Shown here: one piece after another, positions 34,701 to 48,191 of the stretch | Numbering within the stretch: position 1 is the first letter of the stretch | Layout: every line of letters begins with the position of its first letter | From: Serilophus lunatus | Taxonomy: Eukaryota > Chordata > Aves > Passeriformes > Eurylaimidae | Reading direction: 5' to 3' | DNA length: 64,000 nt | Assembly: GCA_013399895.1 (NCBI GenBank) | Contig: VXBA01004175.1 | Coordinates: 184,995 to 248,994 of the forward strand | Translations under genes and position numbers: made by a program | Notes under the pieces: generated by a model | The model's database searches: none | What the model was told of the DNA's origin: nothing | Seen by the model: the letters and a program-made list of their open reading frames with translations, nothing else

Positions 34701-37700
34701 TTGACTGCATGATTCTCCATATTTTAAGATATTACATTCAGTCAGGATGTTTTGTCTGTACTATCATTTTAAGCAGAAATGATAAATGGGATAGATGGTG
34801 CACACCTTCATCCAAATAATGACCTGAAGAAAGAAATATGTGAATAATTTTGAAATGTGTTGGAAACACTCATTTGTCTCTAGATTTCTGTAATAGACAA
34901 CATGGAGTGAAATCTGGATAGGGAATCCAATATATAGTGCAACATCACTTCTTATTAAAAATGGGAAGGCAAACTTGATTTTTTCAGTAAGGATAAGCAG
35001 TGATTTATAAGCATCACATTAAATTTTACAAGTTACATGAGAAGTCTTTTAAAGTAAACTCCAGAACCTACTCCAGCTGCCTTATTTTGGAATCTTATTG
35101 TACTTGATGAATATATTTTGGCAATTTTCTGAAAATTGCACAAGAATCACTAAAAACATCATCTTCCAAAATATCTTCTACTGTACATACTTTTTCAAAG
35201 CAATTATAGCTAACTTCTCCCCAAGCTATTCTGACAGATAAGAGGGAGAAGGCACAAACCTAATTCTTACTCTTCCTGCAGTAATTTTTTGTGAAAGTTT
35301 TTCAGATATCTTAAACAAAATTCTGAATCAGAAACCCTTGGACTGCAGTCAAAAAACAGGGTTACAGGAAGTATTAACACTTTAATGGAATGTTTCTCTT
35401 ATCTCACAGTGTTCCTTTCTTCCACCTTGAGCAGCACAAAAAAGATATTTTAACACCCCTGTCAGTTCTGCCTCACCAAGAAATCCCTACATGGTCAGCA
35501 TCCTCAAGGGACATGTTGGATCTCTTCAGAATATTTTTTCTGAATATTTTTTAATGGCTAAGATTTCATTACAGCACTCTAGCATGGTTAAGAATGTGTA
35601 TCTTATGTAATGCTAAGTACTTATGATCTCTTCAAGGTTTTTTGCTGGTTTGGTTGGGGTTTTTTCTAACTTGGTTATCTGTAAGTATGAAATATCTAAA
35701 ATAAGGGTATTTTTTGAGAAAATATTAATTAAGACTATTATTTTAATCTCAAAGTTATGATTTTTTTTCCTTCAGTTAAGATGCAGTGACTCGTACTGCT
35801 GAGTTGGAATATTTTCAGCTTAAGAACGTTGCTTTTATCTTTGCCTTGGAATTAAGGTCTCTCAGAGTGAAAGTTGCCCAAGAAATCAAGCAATTAGCTA
35901 ATATTAGTATTTAAAAATAGCAGGGGACAGTGAATGCTTTTTTTGTTGTATTACCCATACTCATAGTAGTTCATCCTTGTGGTATGTTTCCTTTGAAATA
36001 TATCAAGAGAAAAATCAAATTAAATTTGATTTCAAAAGTCTATCCAATAAACTACTGAAGAATGATGTCATAAACACGAGGCACTGAGGAATTGGTTCAG
36101 AGTCCATGACTCCTAAAAGCAACAATGATGAAAAATGAGCATATTTATTTCATTGAAGACCGTATGCAGATCACTTCAGAAGTCTTAATATGTGTATTTA
36201 AAAGGCATTGGGAAAGTCTTCCACTTCTGCCAGATGGATTTAAGGGATTGTTGAAAGGAAAGCATAGACATCTACTTGATATGCTGCAAAGAATTCTTTT
36301 AAATCACCCGTCAAGTTCTCAGTGAGCCTGGAACTACCTGAAGAATCTTTGGCTGTTGGTTTTGGTTGTATTGAAGTGAACGAACAAATACAGTCATAGT
36401 ATGATTCATTTACACCTATACTAATCTACTTACTCTAGGAAATTTATTTCCTTTCTGGTGTGAACAGCAGGAGTCTGTGCTAGTGATTTCAATTAAGTCA
36501 GGGTGTCAAAAGGCATGATTTCTGTTCCACAAGCAGACATTAAGGTAAAGTTGCACTGGGCAAATTTACTGTTTATCACTATTGGTCTTGATTTGGTTCA
36601 GAGGCTGAAGTACACATAGTATTTTTTCACTTTCCTGAAACAACGTTTATGTATAGAATATATTTGGATCAGCAACATGAATGTTTTTGATATATGGGTA
36701 AAATGCTGTTCATGTATATGAGGACTTTACATAGATAAGCATTTACATTAGGGTAGGATAGCCAGCTGAGCTATTTATGATGTGATTCTAATAACTTTAT
36801 AGTTGTGGCTATAAATTCACAAACCGTTGTCCATTGCCATCTCTGTTCAGCAAATATCAAATTATTGTTCAAATCTGTGTATAGCAGCAATCTCTTTTGA
36901 TTAGATGTTTAAAATTTTTCCTTACAGATCAAAATGCATGGACTTGTGACTTGATATAACATTCTAAAATTATTCAAATGGCTTGAAAATGAATTTCATA
37001 TCTATTATATATTGTAATATATATAATATTATATTTATATGTATTATATGTATTTATATTTTCTTTGGCATGTAAATTCTTTGCAATTTGATAGGTTTCA
37101 GACGTCAAAAATACGATGCACATGTCAGAAGATACTGTCTGTTAACAGAGATATTTCACAATACACATGAATTGAGGAATCCTTTTTAGAAGTTGGACAA
37201 GCCAATTAACTTCATACTTTTAATATTCCTTTTAAAGTTCACATGAAGGGATCATATATCTGAGGAATTTATTAATGTTACATGCAGAAGTGAAAGTTCT
37301 TCTCACTCTTTAATTAACCAAGTGTGGATACAAAGTTTTAGACATTAGATTTATAGTTGTGTTCTTGTTTCCCATACACTGTTTATTAAATTTAACAGCA
37401 ACTTTAATTCAGATCAAAGTCTGTCTCACTAGCTTATCTTCATGAATGGCAATTGGAAACGCCAAGGAAAACCACAGACAGAAGAGTTAATGCAAGGCTA
37501 CATATTTCTGACAAACAGTAGTTTATTAAGGGGATTTCTAAGAAATGCATTTCATGTGAGCTATTGTTCTCAATATCAATTTTTTATCTGTTTTGTGTCT
37601 TTATCTAATCACTTTCTAATACACTTTATTTTGGTAGGTTTCAAAGAAATACATGGAAGTTTATCTACACACTTAATAATCTCTTTTCACTGTGAAAATT

Positions 37701-37850
37701 GTCCATTAATTCCAATTGTTTGCTTTCTATCTTTAAATCAGTATTAGTCTAGAACTTGGCTTTCTTTTATACCTTACAACTCTTTAATTACCTTATTTGT
37801 CTTGGTGTAGTATCTTACTGAAATCTTTAGGAAGATGAAGCATATCAACT
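28769..37850. other. 9 kb AT-rich gene-free stretch
   Basis: AT-rich, with scattered homopolymers, an imperfect double copy of AATTTAGCTTTTAAAAA at about 29870-29915 and an (AAACC)n tract at about 30480-30510. Short open frames (up to 136 codons at 29288) have no recognisable domain or splice context. No transposon is recognised. Confidence 0.5.
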
Positions 37851-38200
37851 TCATAACCCAGACAAAAATGCTTGTTGGAATACAGAAAGCAATACACTGC
37901 GAAGTGCCACGTCCCTACATAGCCTACCCCTAGTATAATATAAGTGCTGGCTACTTAAGGTGCCTGTACCAACTGTTATAGCTCCTGTCAGACAGATTGG
38001 TGTGGAAATTGGGTTTTCACACCTGTACATGCCAAGTTCACCTCTGAAACTAGGCTTAAATACCAAGGTGGTATTTACCATCTTTCGTTCACCTGGCACT
38101 AAGTTTGCTTTACACATAGCATTTAATATTTCACCAGGTGTTGTGATCAAACATGGGCATCAAACTTCTGCAGAACTGTCTGATCCTCTTGATAGACTGC
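37851..38200 (-). pseudogene. Unidentified coding-like block, broken (perhaps continuing beyond the LTR)
   Basis: The minus strand has a 99-codon open frame (38150-37851) with balanced amino-acid use unlike the surrounding AT-rich noise: ITTPGEILNAMCKANLVPGE, FKPSFRGELGMYRCENP, STPICLTGAITVGTGTLSS. Just upstream, in another frame, VYQEDQTVLQKFDAHV runs up to the LTR insertion site, so one frameshift and a stop separate them. Beyond the LTR (39509-39800) the minus strand may continue with PINEIKTIAERLN and SEKRVKDLKTE, again with stops. There is no ATG start and I recognise no family. It could be a processed pseudogene, a decayed exon or an endogenised viral fragment. Confidence 0.35.
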
Positions 38201-39508
38201 TGTACTGGTTTGGGGGGCTGGGATCATGGGGGGTGATCAAAAAGGGCTTTGGAGGGGGAAGAATGCAAGAAACCCCACTTACCTGTTTAGTAAAATTCCA
38301 TTTTCTTAGAAGCTGGGGAAGGGGGGCTGCTTTCAGTGGGGCCACTCCACTGCCACCCCTCCCCATCTTGGGAAGGGGGCAGTGGGCTGGGGTTAGGGTT
38401 AGGGTTAGGGTGGCGGTTTCTTGTTTCCCCTGGGCTCCCCCCTGGCCCTGGGGAGCGGGTCCAGTGCCAGTCCCGGTCCCCTCGGGCCAGGGCAGCGACA
38501 GCTCCTCAACCCCCAAGGAGCGCAGGCCAGCGCTTGGTCCCGCGGTGGGCGGGGGGTGGGTGGCATGCACAGTCATCCCTCAGCCCCGGTGTGGCGGCGG
38601 GCAGGCACAATAGGTGCGGTCCCAGCGGCTGTCGGCTTGCAGACAAAGGGATGCTGCGAGGGCACAGGTGCGGCCCCGGGCCGGCCCCGGCCGCGAACCT
38701 GAGCACGGCTGTCACTTTTGGACAGTGACGGGGGGCCAACGCTGGTACCGAACTAGCGATAGAAGCGGCAGGGGTGCCAGGGCGTTTCCTGAGGTGCAGC
38801 AGCCATGAAAACAAAGATGGTGGGTGGGACTGAAAACTCGTGATTCTTTGACAGGAAAACACCGGAATCCAGGCAGGGCCCAGGCCCACTAACCAATGGA
38901 CAGACAGCTTGGCCAGGAAGAAGGCGACGAGATTCACACGAGAAGGAGAAGGCTTAAAAGCCAAAGACAACAGCCCGTCTTCTCTCTTCTTCTTCAGCTG
39001 CCGCTGCGAGAAGAAGACCGCAGCTCCGGTCCCCACGACCCGCAGGCCCCCGACGGCGTGATTCCACCCATTTCTCTCAGCACTAGAGCCATTTCCAGCT
39101 CAGCTAGCAAGTAACCCTCAGGGAGGTGGTGGGAGGGAGTCGTTTTTACTTCTGTTTGTGTTTTTCAGAGAGCTTGAAGGGGCCAAAGTGCTTTCCAGGA
39201 GAGAGGGAAGAGAAAGAGACAGCTTTTCCTACCCTTCCCCACTGCTGTTTTTCATCTAGTCATCTAGCTGAAATGAACAGTTCCCTTTCCTTTTTTGTTT
39301 TTGTTTTTTTTTTCCCTTTTAGTGTTTTTTTTTTCCCTGTGTGTCGGGTGTTCCTCTGTGTAAACCTGGGGTCCCTGTGGGTTATCCCTACTTCCCTAAT
39401 TTAAACCCCCTGTAATAAACTGTTCACTTGCTGCTAATTTCGCTCAGTTTTCCGTCACCTTTATTGAACCTGCCCCCTAGACGATAAAAGTGGTCCTAAA
39501 CCACCACA
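38201..39508 (+). mobile_element. Solo LTR, family A, copy 3
   Basis: It runs TGTACTGGTTTGGGGG to CCACCACA, 1308 bp, bounded by ACTGC at 38196-38200 and 39509-39513. It has a TATA-like TTAAAAG at 38954-38960 and AATAAA at 39414-39419. Compared with copies 1 and 2 it has about 26 extra bases at the 5' end (GGGCTGGGATCATGGGG), which also appear in the minus-strand copy at 1-132, so two subfamilies exist. A downstream T-rich stretch (39290-39340) has expanded. No internal sequence remains. Confidence 0.93.
38389..38410 (+). repeat. Telomere-type (TTAGGG)3 inside LTR
   Basis: Three perfect TTAGGG units preceded by GGGG, within the U3 of the family A LTR at 38201. The copies at 18145 and 26053 lack them at the matching place. 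Confidence 0.95.
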
Positions 39509-42500
39509 ACTGCTGTTCAGTTAATTGAGTTTTCTTTGTGTTTTGTACTGGTTTCAGTTTTTAAATCTTTGACCCTTTTCTCTGAAAGTGGATTCTTATG
39601 CAGGTTTGGTGTGAGAACCACCACTAGGAATGCCAACAGTTAGTTTAGCCTTTCTGCAATAGTTTTAATCTCATTGATCGGTCCTTTTACCACTTGATTT
39701 TGTATCAGCTATCCTAGCTTCTTGTTCCAATAGGGGAGACTAACTATTAAAGGCAAAAAAATGTGTAAGCTCCTCCTTAGCCCTTTAGCCATTCCTGTTG
39801 TGAAATTAAATTAAATCATTAGAGGGTATGGTGTTAACTATTTTACTTTCCTATATTTCCTTGAATATATTTCTGTGTCTTTTCTTTTTTTCCCCTGGGG
39901 ATTAGAAAAAGGAGAAAAAGTGAAAGGAAGTGGTAATGAGTCTGTGTCTATATATTATGTCTTTAAATGCTCTTCAGGTCATCTGCAAGCATTTTACATA
40001 ATTAAACACTTATGTTTAAATTTATTTCTGAGTCACATTTTCTTTGTAGTCTCTCTTTTTAAGTGCTAGGAACTGAGTGACTGAATGTTTTGTGAAATTT
40101 GTTATTTCACATAGCAAGCAAGTAGACATGTAGTTCCTGATGACACCTTTCAACTCTGTGTTCTTAATAACTGGACTCCCATTGGTGTCTGTCTCTCATC
40201 TTATTGGCTGGTTCCCTTATCTTTAGAAGAGCACGCCTGAAGCAAGAAGCTGTAGGATATAGCTATATTCTGATGTCAAAACCTGTTTTACCTGTTCAGA
40301 TCTAGTGTTAACCTCAGTCAGACTAAAATTAAGTTTAGAGTCAGTGTTGAAATTTTCAAAATTCATATCCATAATATTTAGAATCATTTTGGCTTCAAAG
40401 GTCATGCAGTTCACTCTGGTGTCTCTGACAGAAAAAGGTGAATGAACTTTTTACAAAGGACAGAGGGGTATTTTACTGACTAAGCTTGAATATAATTTGA
40501 TTTCTAAAGATATAGGTACACATTAAAATGTCCTCAGACAAATTAATAAATGATCAGCTGCTCGATATGAATATGCTTGAGCTGTTAGTCTGTGATAAAA
40601 TAAAAAGGGATTATTAAGCAGTATCAGTCGGTCACAGCTGATCTGGGCTAGAGTGTCCATAATTTCAAATATTGTAGTAAAAGGAATAGACAGTATCAAA
40701 AACTACGGTAACATTGCAATGTTTGATCATATGCTCATACCTGCATACCTAGAAACTTTTTAAAGCCCTGAAGCAGCAGATTTACAACTGCTGTGCTTAT
40801 GGTTGTTTTGTTTGTTTTTTGTTGTTGTTTTTTTTTTTTTAAATAAGTTTCATTGGAATGGGTTCCTCAATTTAATCACAATATGAGAAAGATAGACTTT
40901 TATCAGTGAACCATTTGTCATCCTTTCACACAGTTGAATATTTCTCTCTCTGTTAGGCAAAGGGAATGCAAGTATTTGCTCTAAATACTTTTCCCATTCT
41001 TTATTTCATCTATATTTACTAAGTCAGCTCTTTCATCCTTTAGCATAACCAATCCTCTCATTTTTCAATCTTTTTTTCTCACATCTTTGACCACTTCTAT
41101 CACTTTTCAACGACTGTTTTATTGAATTTTGCTTCCTTTTAAAGAGTTGAGTAAACAATGTATGATTAAATCTCAAGAAACTGCTGCAAGGCAAATAAAG
41201 ACGCCATCATCTGATGGAGAAATCACAACAAAAATGAGGAAAGAAACACATATTTAGAGAAAGGTTCAGGTGCAAAAATCTAACTCTGTGTTATATCCAC
41301 CAGATATGGCTTTCTTTTGTGGGATTTAATTTAGATGCCTTGCTTAGTCACAAGTTCCTCTGTTAGGAGACTGCTTCTTTCCAGTGACTTCATAAATTCA
41401 TAGATTAGGAATCTCACATCTTTAACTTAAAGGCTTAAAATCAGATGATCTTAATCTTTTTTTCCAGAGAGACTGGTAAAAGTTTTTTTAAGTTACTCAA
41501 ATCATTAATTGTATGCCTTTAAATTCTAGCTTTGATTTGCTTAAGATTAAATAGGACACCTGAAGTCAATTAGGAATTTGGATCCACATTGTTCAAAGCT
41601 AGCATTACAACAAGTATTCCACTTCTCCATCCCATAAAATATGCAAATTCAGGCATCCCAACTGTTGCTTTCATTTTTGCTATAGTATTTTATTATGTAG
41701 AGGGAAATAGAAACAGGTGACTTTTCAGAAATAATCCCTTTAGTTCCACAGCTACAGATAGCATTCACAATTTTTTGTACTAATGCCCTTTTTATTGAAT
41801 ATATTTAGAATTCTGTATAAACTTAGCAATTTCTTTTTCTCTCTTTATGCATACAGCTTCTCTTCCTCTTTTGTTTTGTTGTGTTTTTGGTTTTTTGGGG
41901 TTTTTTTGGTTTTTTTTTTTTTTTGTATTGGGATCCCAACTACCGTGAAATCCGTATAGCTTGCTTCCATTTTTTTAATAAATAATGATTTTCAAAGACA
42001 AAGGAAAATAAACCAATACCCTTCAAATAATTTCTTTTTATCTAAATATTCACAAAAGCTTTGTTTTATTTTCTTCTCAAATCTATTTCAGGGCCTAAAT
42101 AAAGTTGCAATATTCCCCTGCTATTAATTCCTTACTGTCTCTTTTTCATCCTGATATGACATTTCATTGACATGTTGGAATTAGTTCAGAGATCAAACCT
42201 GCCAAAGCTCTGTGTTCGTAAAGAGCTGGCCCTCCTGCTTCTGTTTCAGTTCAGAGCATCCGCAGCTACATCTGCTCAAAATAAGATCAGCCAGTTTGCT
42301 CTCTGGGCTCTCTGCAAGCTTGTTCTTGCGGCTGCTCTGTTTCCACTTGCTCTGCCCTGAGCAAAGCATTTGCTCACAAAGACCAGAAGAGCACCAGATG
42401 AGGTGCTCTGGCTCTTTTGCCTTCAGCCCAGCACAGTCCCTTACAACTGTCAAGATCTGTACTTCCTTTCCATCCCAGGATTGGCACAGGGGAAAATCTG

Positions 42501-43017
42501 TTCCGTTACTAATTTATTGATATATATTTATCAAAAGCATCCATTCTGCTGGTCATTTCTCCTGTCTAACACAATTAGAACTTTTTCTCTGTCTGTAACT
42601 TTATAATACCATAGATATGATATATAAATGATTAGTTGATGTCCTAAGCCTATTTTCACTTTAGATGTATCTATTTATGGAGTGAGGCTTCTTACTGATG
42701 GTAATAAGGTAAGAATTAGATGCTTGTTAAATATGCTTAAACATAAGTATATTAAACTTACTATCTCTGTTTAACAAAGCAATTAGTTTTATTGAATAAC
42801 CAGTTATCTAAAAGTGCACCCTTATTGTAAAAACAGGCAAAGAAAGTTTTATTGTAAATTTCTGTTATTAGTTTTTTAAGGTGTGATTTGTATTTCATAC
42901 ACTCAAGACATTGTCCTTTTTCTTTATTCAAATGAATACTTCTAAATTTCAAATTTTATAACAATTCTAAAAGAAACAAACAGCAGAGCAGAGTTTGAAG
43001 TAAAATTGTATCAAATA
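39509..43017. other. AT-rich sequence, with a GC-richer patch at 42.2-42.45 kb
   Basis: The first 300 bases may continue the coding-like block interrupted by the LTR. The rest is AT-rich with T homopolymers (40820-40840, 41875-41925). About 42180-42450 is GC-richer with overlapping open frames on both strands, but no domain, splice pattern or repeat family is recognised. Confidence 0.4.
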
Positions 43018-43103
43018 TAGGTATATTTGTATCATCTGTAATACTAATTGTACTATATCATGTAGGTATATTTGAAACATTTATAGTACTAATTGTACTG
43101 TAG
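43018..43103 (+). repeat. Diverged 45-bp tandem duplication
   Basis: Two adjacent units both begin TAGGTATATTTG and contain AATACTAATTGTACT or AGTACTAATTGTACT. They differ at several positions, so the duplication is old. Confidence 0.75.
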
Positions 43104-43397
43104 TCCACCTTAGTGTTGAGCAGTTACTCCCATCCCTGGATACAGCCTATTATCATCCAATACTGATACAGAGCCCACAACACTTGTTAATTTATTTTTT
43201 GCTTGTGCTGGTTAATTTGTTTTTATATGAATTCAGTGCTATGGGCTATGAACAATAGCAGGGGCCCATCAGTGTTATAGTGCAATGTAGGAAAAGCTCT
43301 GTAACCACTACTGCAGGAACTTCAAATCCCTGTATGTGCTATTTCTATCATTCGCTCTGATTTCAAAGATTTATAACAACAAATCATCTAATCATTT

Positions 43398-43600
43398 CAT
43401 AGAATTGGATGGGATAACACCCACTAGACCAGGATGCCCAAAACCAAATTCAACATGTCTTTGGACACCCCCAGGGAAGGGGCACATTTTCTCTGGGCAA
43501 TCTGTTTCAGTGCCTTACTACGCTCCAAGTAAAGAATTTCTTTATAGCTTCTAATCTAAATCCCTCCTCTCTTAGTTTAATTTCAACCCACATTTCAGTA
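43398..43600 (-). mobile_element. Old CR1 LINE 3' end fragment
   Basis: The plus strand holds the reverse complement of the CR1 3' UTR: CATAGAATTGGATGGG, CACTAGACCAGGATGCCC, TCTCTGGGCAATCTG, AGTAAAGAATTTCTT and TCTAATCTAAATCCCTCC. It is strongly diverged, so it is an ancient copy. The ORF across it is chance. Confidence 0.85.
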
Positions 43601-46600
43601 AACTTATTGTTTAGGTATTCTCTCTACATTCATTACTCAAAAAATTTGAAGACTGAGTCAAATGCCTACTCTTAAATTGTTTCCAGCATCCAGTAAGTGA
43701 ACATTTCCATCCACAAGAGACAATTCATATGTCTGATGATTCCACATGTCCTTATAATTTTTGTCACAGCTATTTTCCTGTTTTATCTTTGCTCCTTTGC
43801 TCTCCTAACCTGCTGCTTTTTTTTTCTTTTTCTTTTTTTTTTTTTTTTTCCTGGCTCCTTTTACACTCTTTGAATACGCTCCAAAGCTATAAGTGAGTAG
43901 TCCATGTTTAATTCATTCGTGAAGACTCAAGGAAAGACGATTACCTTGTAAGATTTGCCTTTTATTTCTCTGTACATGCTTTCAGAAAAATACCAGGCTA
44001 GCTGGCAGGATTCAATGTTAGTCAGAGTGAAGTTTGTTTGGCATAATTTATTTCAAAGTGTAAAGGAATATCTTACATTTATTATTAAGATCAAGTTGCC
44101 AGGGTAAAACTATCTAAGAAATGACCTTTTAGTACTCTTAAGTCTACATTAAAGAGCTGTTATTTAAACAAGTTCATCTGAATGAATAAATGGGGAATAA
44201 AGTCAAATATTTTAGGAATAAATTGGATAACTAATAAAATATGTGTAACAGATTTATATGTCATAAGTGACTGGAATTTCTCATCAATGCTTGTATAAAG
44301 TCTTTGTATCTCACCTTGCAATATGCCCTTGAAAAAAAAAATCATAAATTCTTGTCTCTGATGTCAATTAGGACTTCAGGGTTGCATTTTAATTTACATG
44401 ATACTATATTCAATTTGTATTTGCATTATTAGGATTTTGGTGTACTTCTTTTTACTACAATTCATATCTAAATAGTGCCACAATTTGATTAGAAAATTTA
44501 ACTGTACTTCTTTGGTGGAGTGCATTCGAGGAAGTTAAGACATCTTAAGAAAATAACTAAAGTAAGCAACATTTAGTAAGGAACTAGAATCCCAGAAGAT
44601 GGAGCATATGTTAAAAACCCACTTCTATATGCAGAACTCTTCTGCTGTTTTTGTTACTATTTGATTGCTTGTGTGGGTTTTGGTGTTTTGTGAGTGGTGA
44701 CAGAGTAAGAGAAGAAGAGTTTGTGAAATCAGAGAATGACAGCTGAAAAATTTTCAGGAGCTGAATTTCTCACCACATATATATATTGTCTGCACGATAA
44801 TATTTGCAGCTATCAGCTTCCACTAGCATCTGGTGAAGGAGAAGACTGTGTCACAAGGTGCTGTACTCAAAGCCTTGTAGCATGGTGATCCAATGCAAGG
44901 ACTATTCCTGTGCAGAGGTTCCCTCCACAAAACTATGTCTTTTCTTTATGAAATAGAGATATGGTTTAAAAGTTCCATCACCTGTGAGGGAAGTGGCACC
45001 TCTATTTCTTGCAACAAAAATGAGAAGAAATTGAATGGGACAAAAGGTCTGTGCTGAGAGATAGTTTATCATTAATGAGGAAGAGAAAAGAAAAATACTG
45101 AAGAGACTGAATGAAGGAAACTTTTTATCAGTGAAGTAGGGACACCTTCACTTTGAATCAAAAGGGCGTCTATAAGAATATAATTATGTAAATGTCAAGA
45201 AGGCTAGAAGTGGTTTTAATGTTGTACATTAAGATATATATTAATAATATGATGGAATTGGGAACAGAAAAGCCTACACTAAATATAATGAAAAATGTTC
45301 TGACAGGAAGATACATTAGGCTGTAGAATAGTTTTCCATAGGGAAGCCATCACTTAAGGGCTTTTTCTTCCATCAGTAAGTTCCCTAATTCTATGAAGAT
45401 TCATATTCAGCTCTTCATGTCCAAATGGAAAATTAAACAAGAAAGATAATTTCAGCAGGTCCCGAAGTCCCTCAGTAATTTTAAGGAAATTCAGCTACAT
45501 CCTCTTATCAAAATATCCTGTTCTGGGGTTAAGAATAGATCCCTCTATATATATTTGATTGAGTTATGTTTAAAAGATAATTTATTTAATTAAAAAATGC
45601 AGCTCTTTCTTCAAGTTTATAACTCAGGGTTTTTAAATGATATTTCTGTCACATACTTTGTGTTTCTTGTAAAATTCTGGGGGTATTGGCTGCATCTGGA
45701 CAATGGATGTGCACAGAATGTTTTAAGTGCTAAATACTGTGTAAATTGCATGTTTCATGGACTTCTATAAAAGCTGCTTATTTCATTGAGGATGCACAGC
45801 TGCATTTTCACATTCACAATATCAATGATCTGTGTATGAGGCAAACAGAAGACAAACAGCCTGTAGTCTGAGATCAAATCTGAGCTCTAGTCTTGGAGAC
45901 AAGGTGTCTGTTTTGTTATTATGATTAAAACATTGGCCTTTCAAGTAATGGGGCATATCCAGAGGTATGGAAACGTCAGGCTAAAAAGTAGGCCTTAGCA
46001 GGATTTAATAGTTTTAAACATCAGCTCACTCTGAATTTTTTGTTCAGATTGTGGGATTTTTTTCCCCCTATCTTTTTCAGTGAATGATTTTTACTCATTT
46101 CTTCAGTTTTCACATTAAGCATGAAGGATGTTTTCTTATTTTTTTATGCCACTTTCATTAGCATTGTGGTTTGGATTTGGGGCAAGACAGCTTTTAAGAT
46201 GTATGGGTTTTGCCTGCAGCTATGAGAGAAAAGGTATTCTAGTATGTTGGCCTTGGTCTAGAAAATCAGGATTTAATTTACTTCACTTCTCTATCATAAG
46301 TTATCTATATGGGATTAGGCATCTTGAAATACTAAAAGTTTTTTCAGTAACATGCAAAGGGACTGAAAGTTGGAAAAGAGCACTTTGAGAAAGACCTTCT
46401 TAAGCAAAAGAGGAATATAACATGATAATACCTTTTGGTTTTTCGTTCCATTTTCTATGAAATCTTGAGTAACTTACTGAAATCTCAATTATATACATAT
46501 ATATATATATATAAAATCATTTTATGATTGTTTTCATTTACCTATGTGGTACTGCACAACAATTGTATGTGCTAAGTAACAATGAAAATATTTTTTAAAA

Positions 46601-48186
46601 AATATTGACCAGTGTTTTCTTTCTAGTTAGACAATTATGAAGTTGCATTTTGTGCTGGAGAATGTTGTATTTCATAAGGTTCATGAATTCTGAGAGTTTG
46701 TAAATACATATTTTTTTTTAACTCAACAGAGAGATGGTTGGTTTTCATATTGATGCCATATATTATAATTCTTTTCATCTTTTAGATTGTTTTGAATGCA
46801 ATAGGTTTGCTGCTAAAGTGATATTTCCTATATAAATGACTGCATATATTTGTTTCTAAACTATTGGTTAAATGGAACAACAAATTCTCACATTATAACA
46901 TTGTATATCTGTATGTCTCCTTTAATTACCTTGCTTAGCTTGTTTTGTTTGGCAATCCAGAAGGTACTTTATACGTTCCAATGTGTCTATATACAGTCTT
47001 CACTGTATAGTATGTAATACAACTTGAATATTGATAAATATTAAGTAAAATAAATGAGTTTAACTTCTCTGCGTAACCAAATGGCATTGAATTGCAGGCG
47101 TTGTGAAAGTTTTAGCTGAACTTTTTCTCCTCAATAAGTCTGCAATCCTTTGCTAAGAAGCTTTGCCTCTGAAACCGTCTTGGGGTTTACTAAATGAATT
47201 TAAAGCAATAGATACCTTCCAAATCCCATAACAGAACTCAAAAAAAAGCCAAATAAGCCGGAAAAAAATCTGTAAGTAGGGAAAGGCAATTCTTGTTGAA
47301 TTAATGAAAACAGAAACCCCCCTGAATTCTCTAGCTACTTTTAGCCTGACAATGACAATCTCTGAACAAGTAACTTAGAAAAGACAATAGGTAGTGGGTT
47401 GGCCAGCTGTAAAATATTATCCAATTGCAATAAATTAAAAAATAGAATTACTTAAAAAAATGAAATACCTAACTGTGAAATGAAGTGCTTCAACCTGGAA
47501 GTAAATGATATGGTCCTACAACACCCAAATAATTACAACAAATAAAATATTAACGTGCATAAAAGTTTATGATTTTTTTTAACTGAAAACTAGTTCACTT
47601 TCAATACTGCCACTGCATATAACTTATGAAGGAAAGATGTGAACTAAACTTCAGAAGTTTAAAAGGTAGGAGTGGGACCCAGAATACAAACCCATATTTG
47701 AATAAGCAATGTACAATTGGGAATTTTTCATTTAATAATACACAAAAGCATAATGAAAAAGTTTCATTTTTGAGCTCTGTACATGAAAGATCCTCAGAAA
47801 CATTGTGGATGTCTCTCTGTTAGTGCTGTATCTAAGAAGTAAATATTTTTTAAAAAATAAATTATAATTCCAATCTGTAGTAAAAGGATAAACAGAAGCT
47901 GATATAATTGGTTAACTTACAGTGAATTTTCTGTCCATCTATTTGTCCACTTAGGTGTACATACCTTTGTTACCTGAACCAGATATAATGAAGAGCTTGG
48001 GAAATGGAATCCAGAGTTTAATGCAACAGAAGCATTAGAAATAGAAACAAATACATACAATGAGAATAAAGAGTAGACACTGTGTTTGATAATCTATCTC
48101 ATTAGTATCAGAAACTAGTTACATATATTCTAGCAAAGTAATGAATACACATATAAGATATGTTCTCACACTATTTTTTTGTATAT
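43601..48186. other. AT-rich gene-free stretch
   Basis: It holds a T-rich run near 43820-43850, a TA microsatellite at 46493-46513 and otherwise unremarkable AT-rich DNA. No open frame above 90 codons has a recognised domain. Confidence 0.5.
46493..46513 (+). repeat. (TA)n microsatellite
   Basis: About ten alternating TA units with one C interruption at the start. Confidence 0.85.
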
Positions 48187-48191
48187 CATAC

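Noticed and set aside
37960..38613. 217-codon plus-strand frame
   Set aside because: It runs from flanking DNA into the LTR across the insertion point at 38200/38201 and cannot be an ancestral gene; the gene-like signal is on the minus strand.
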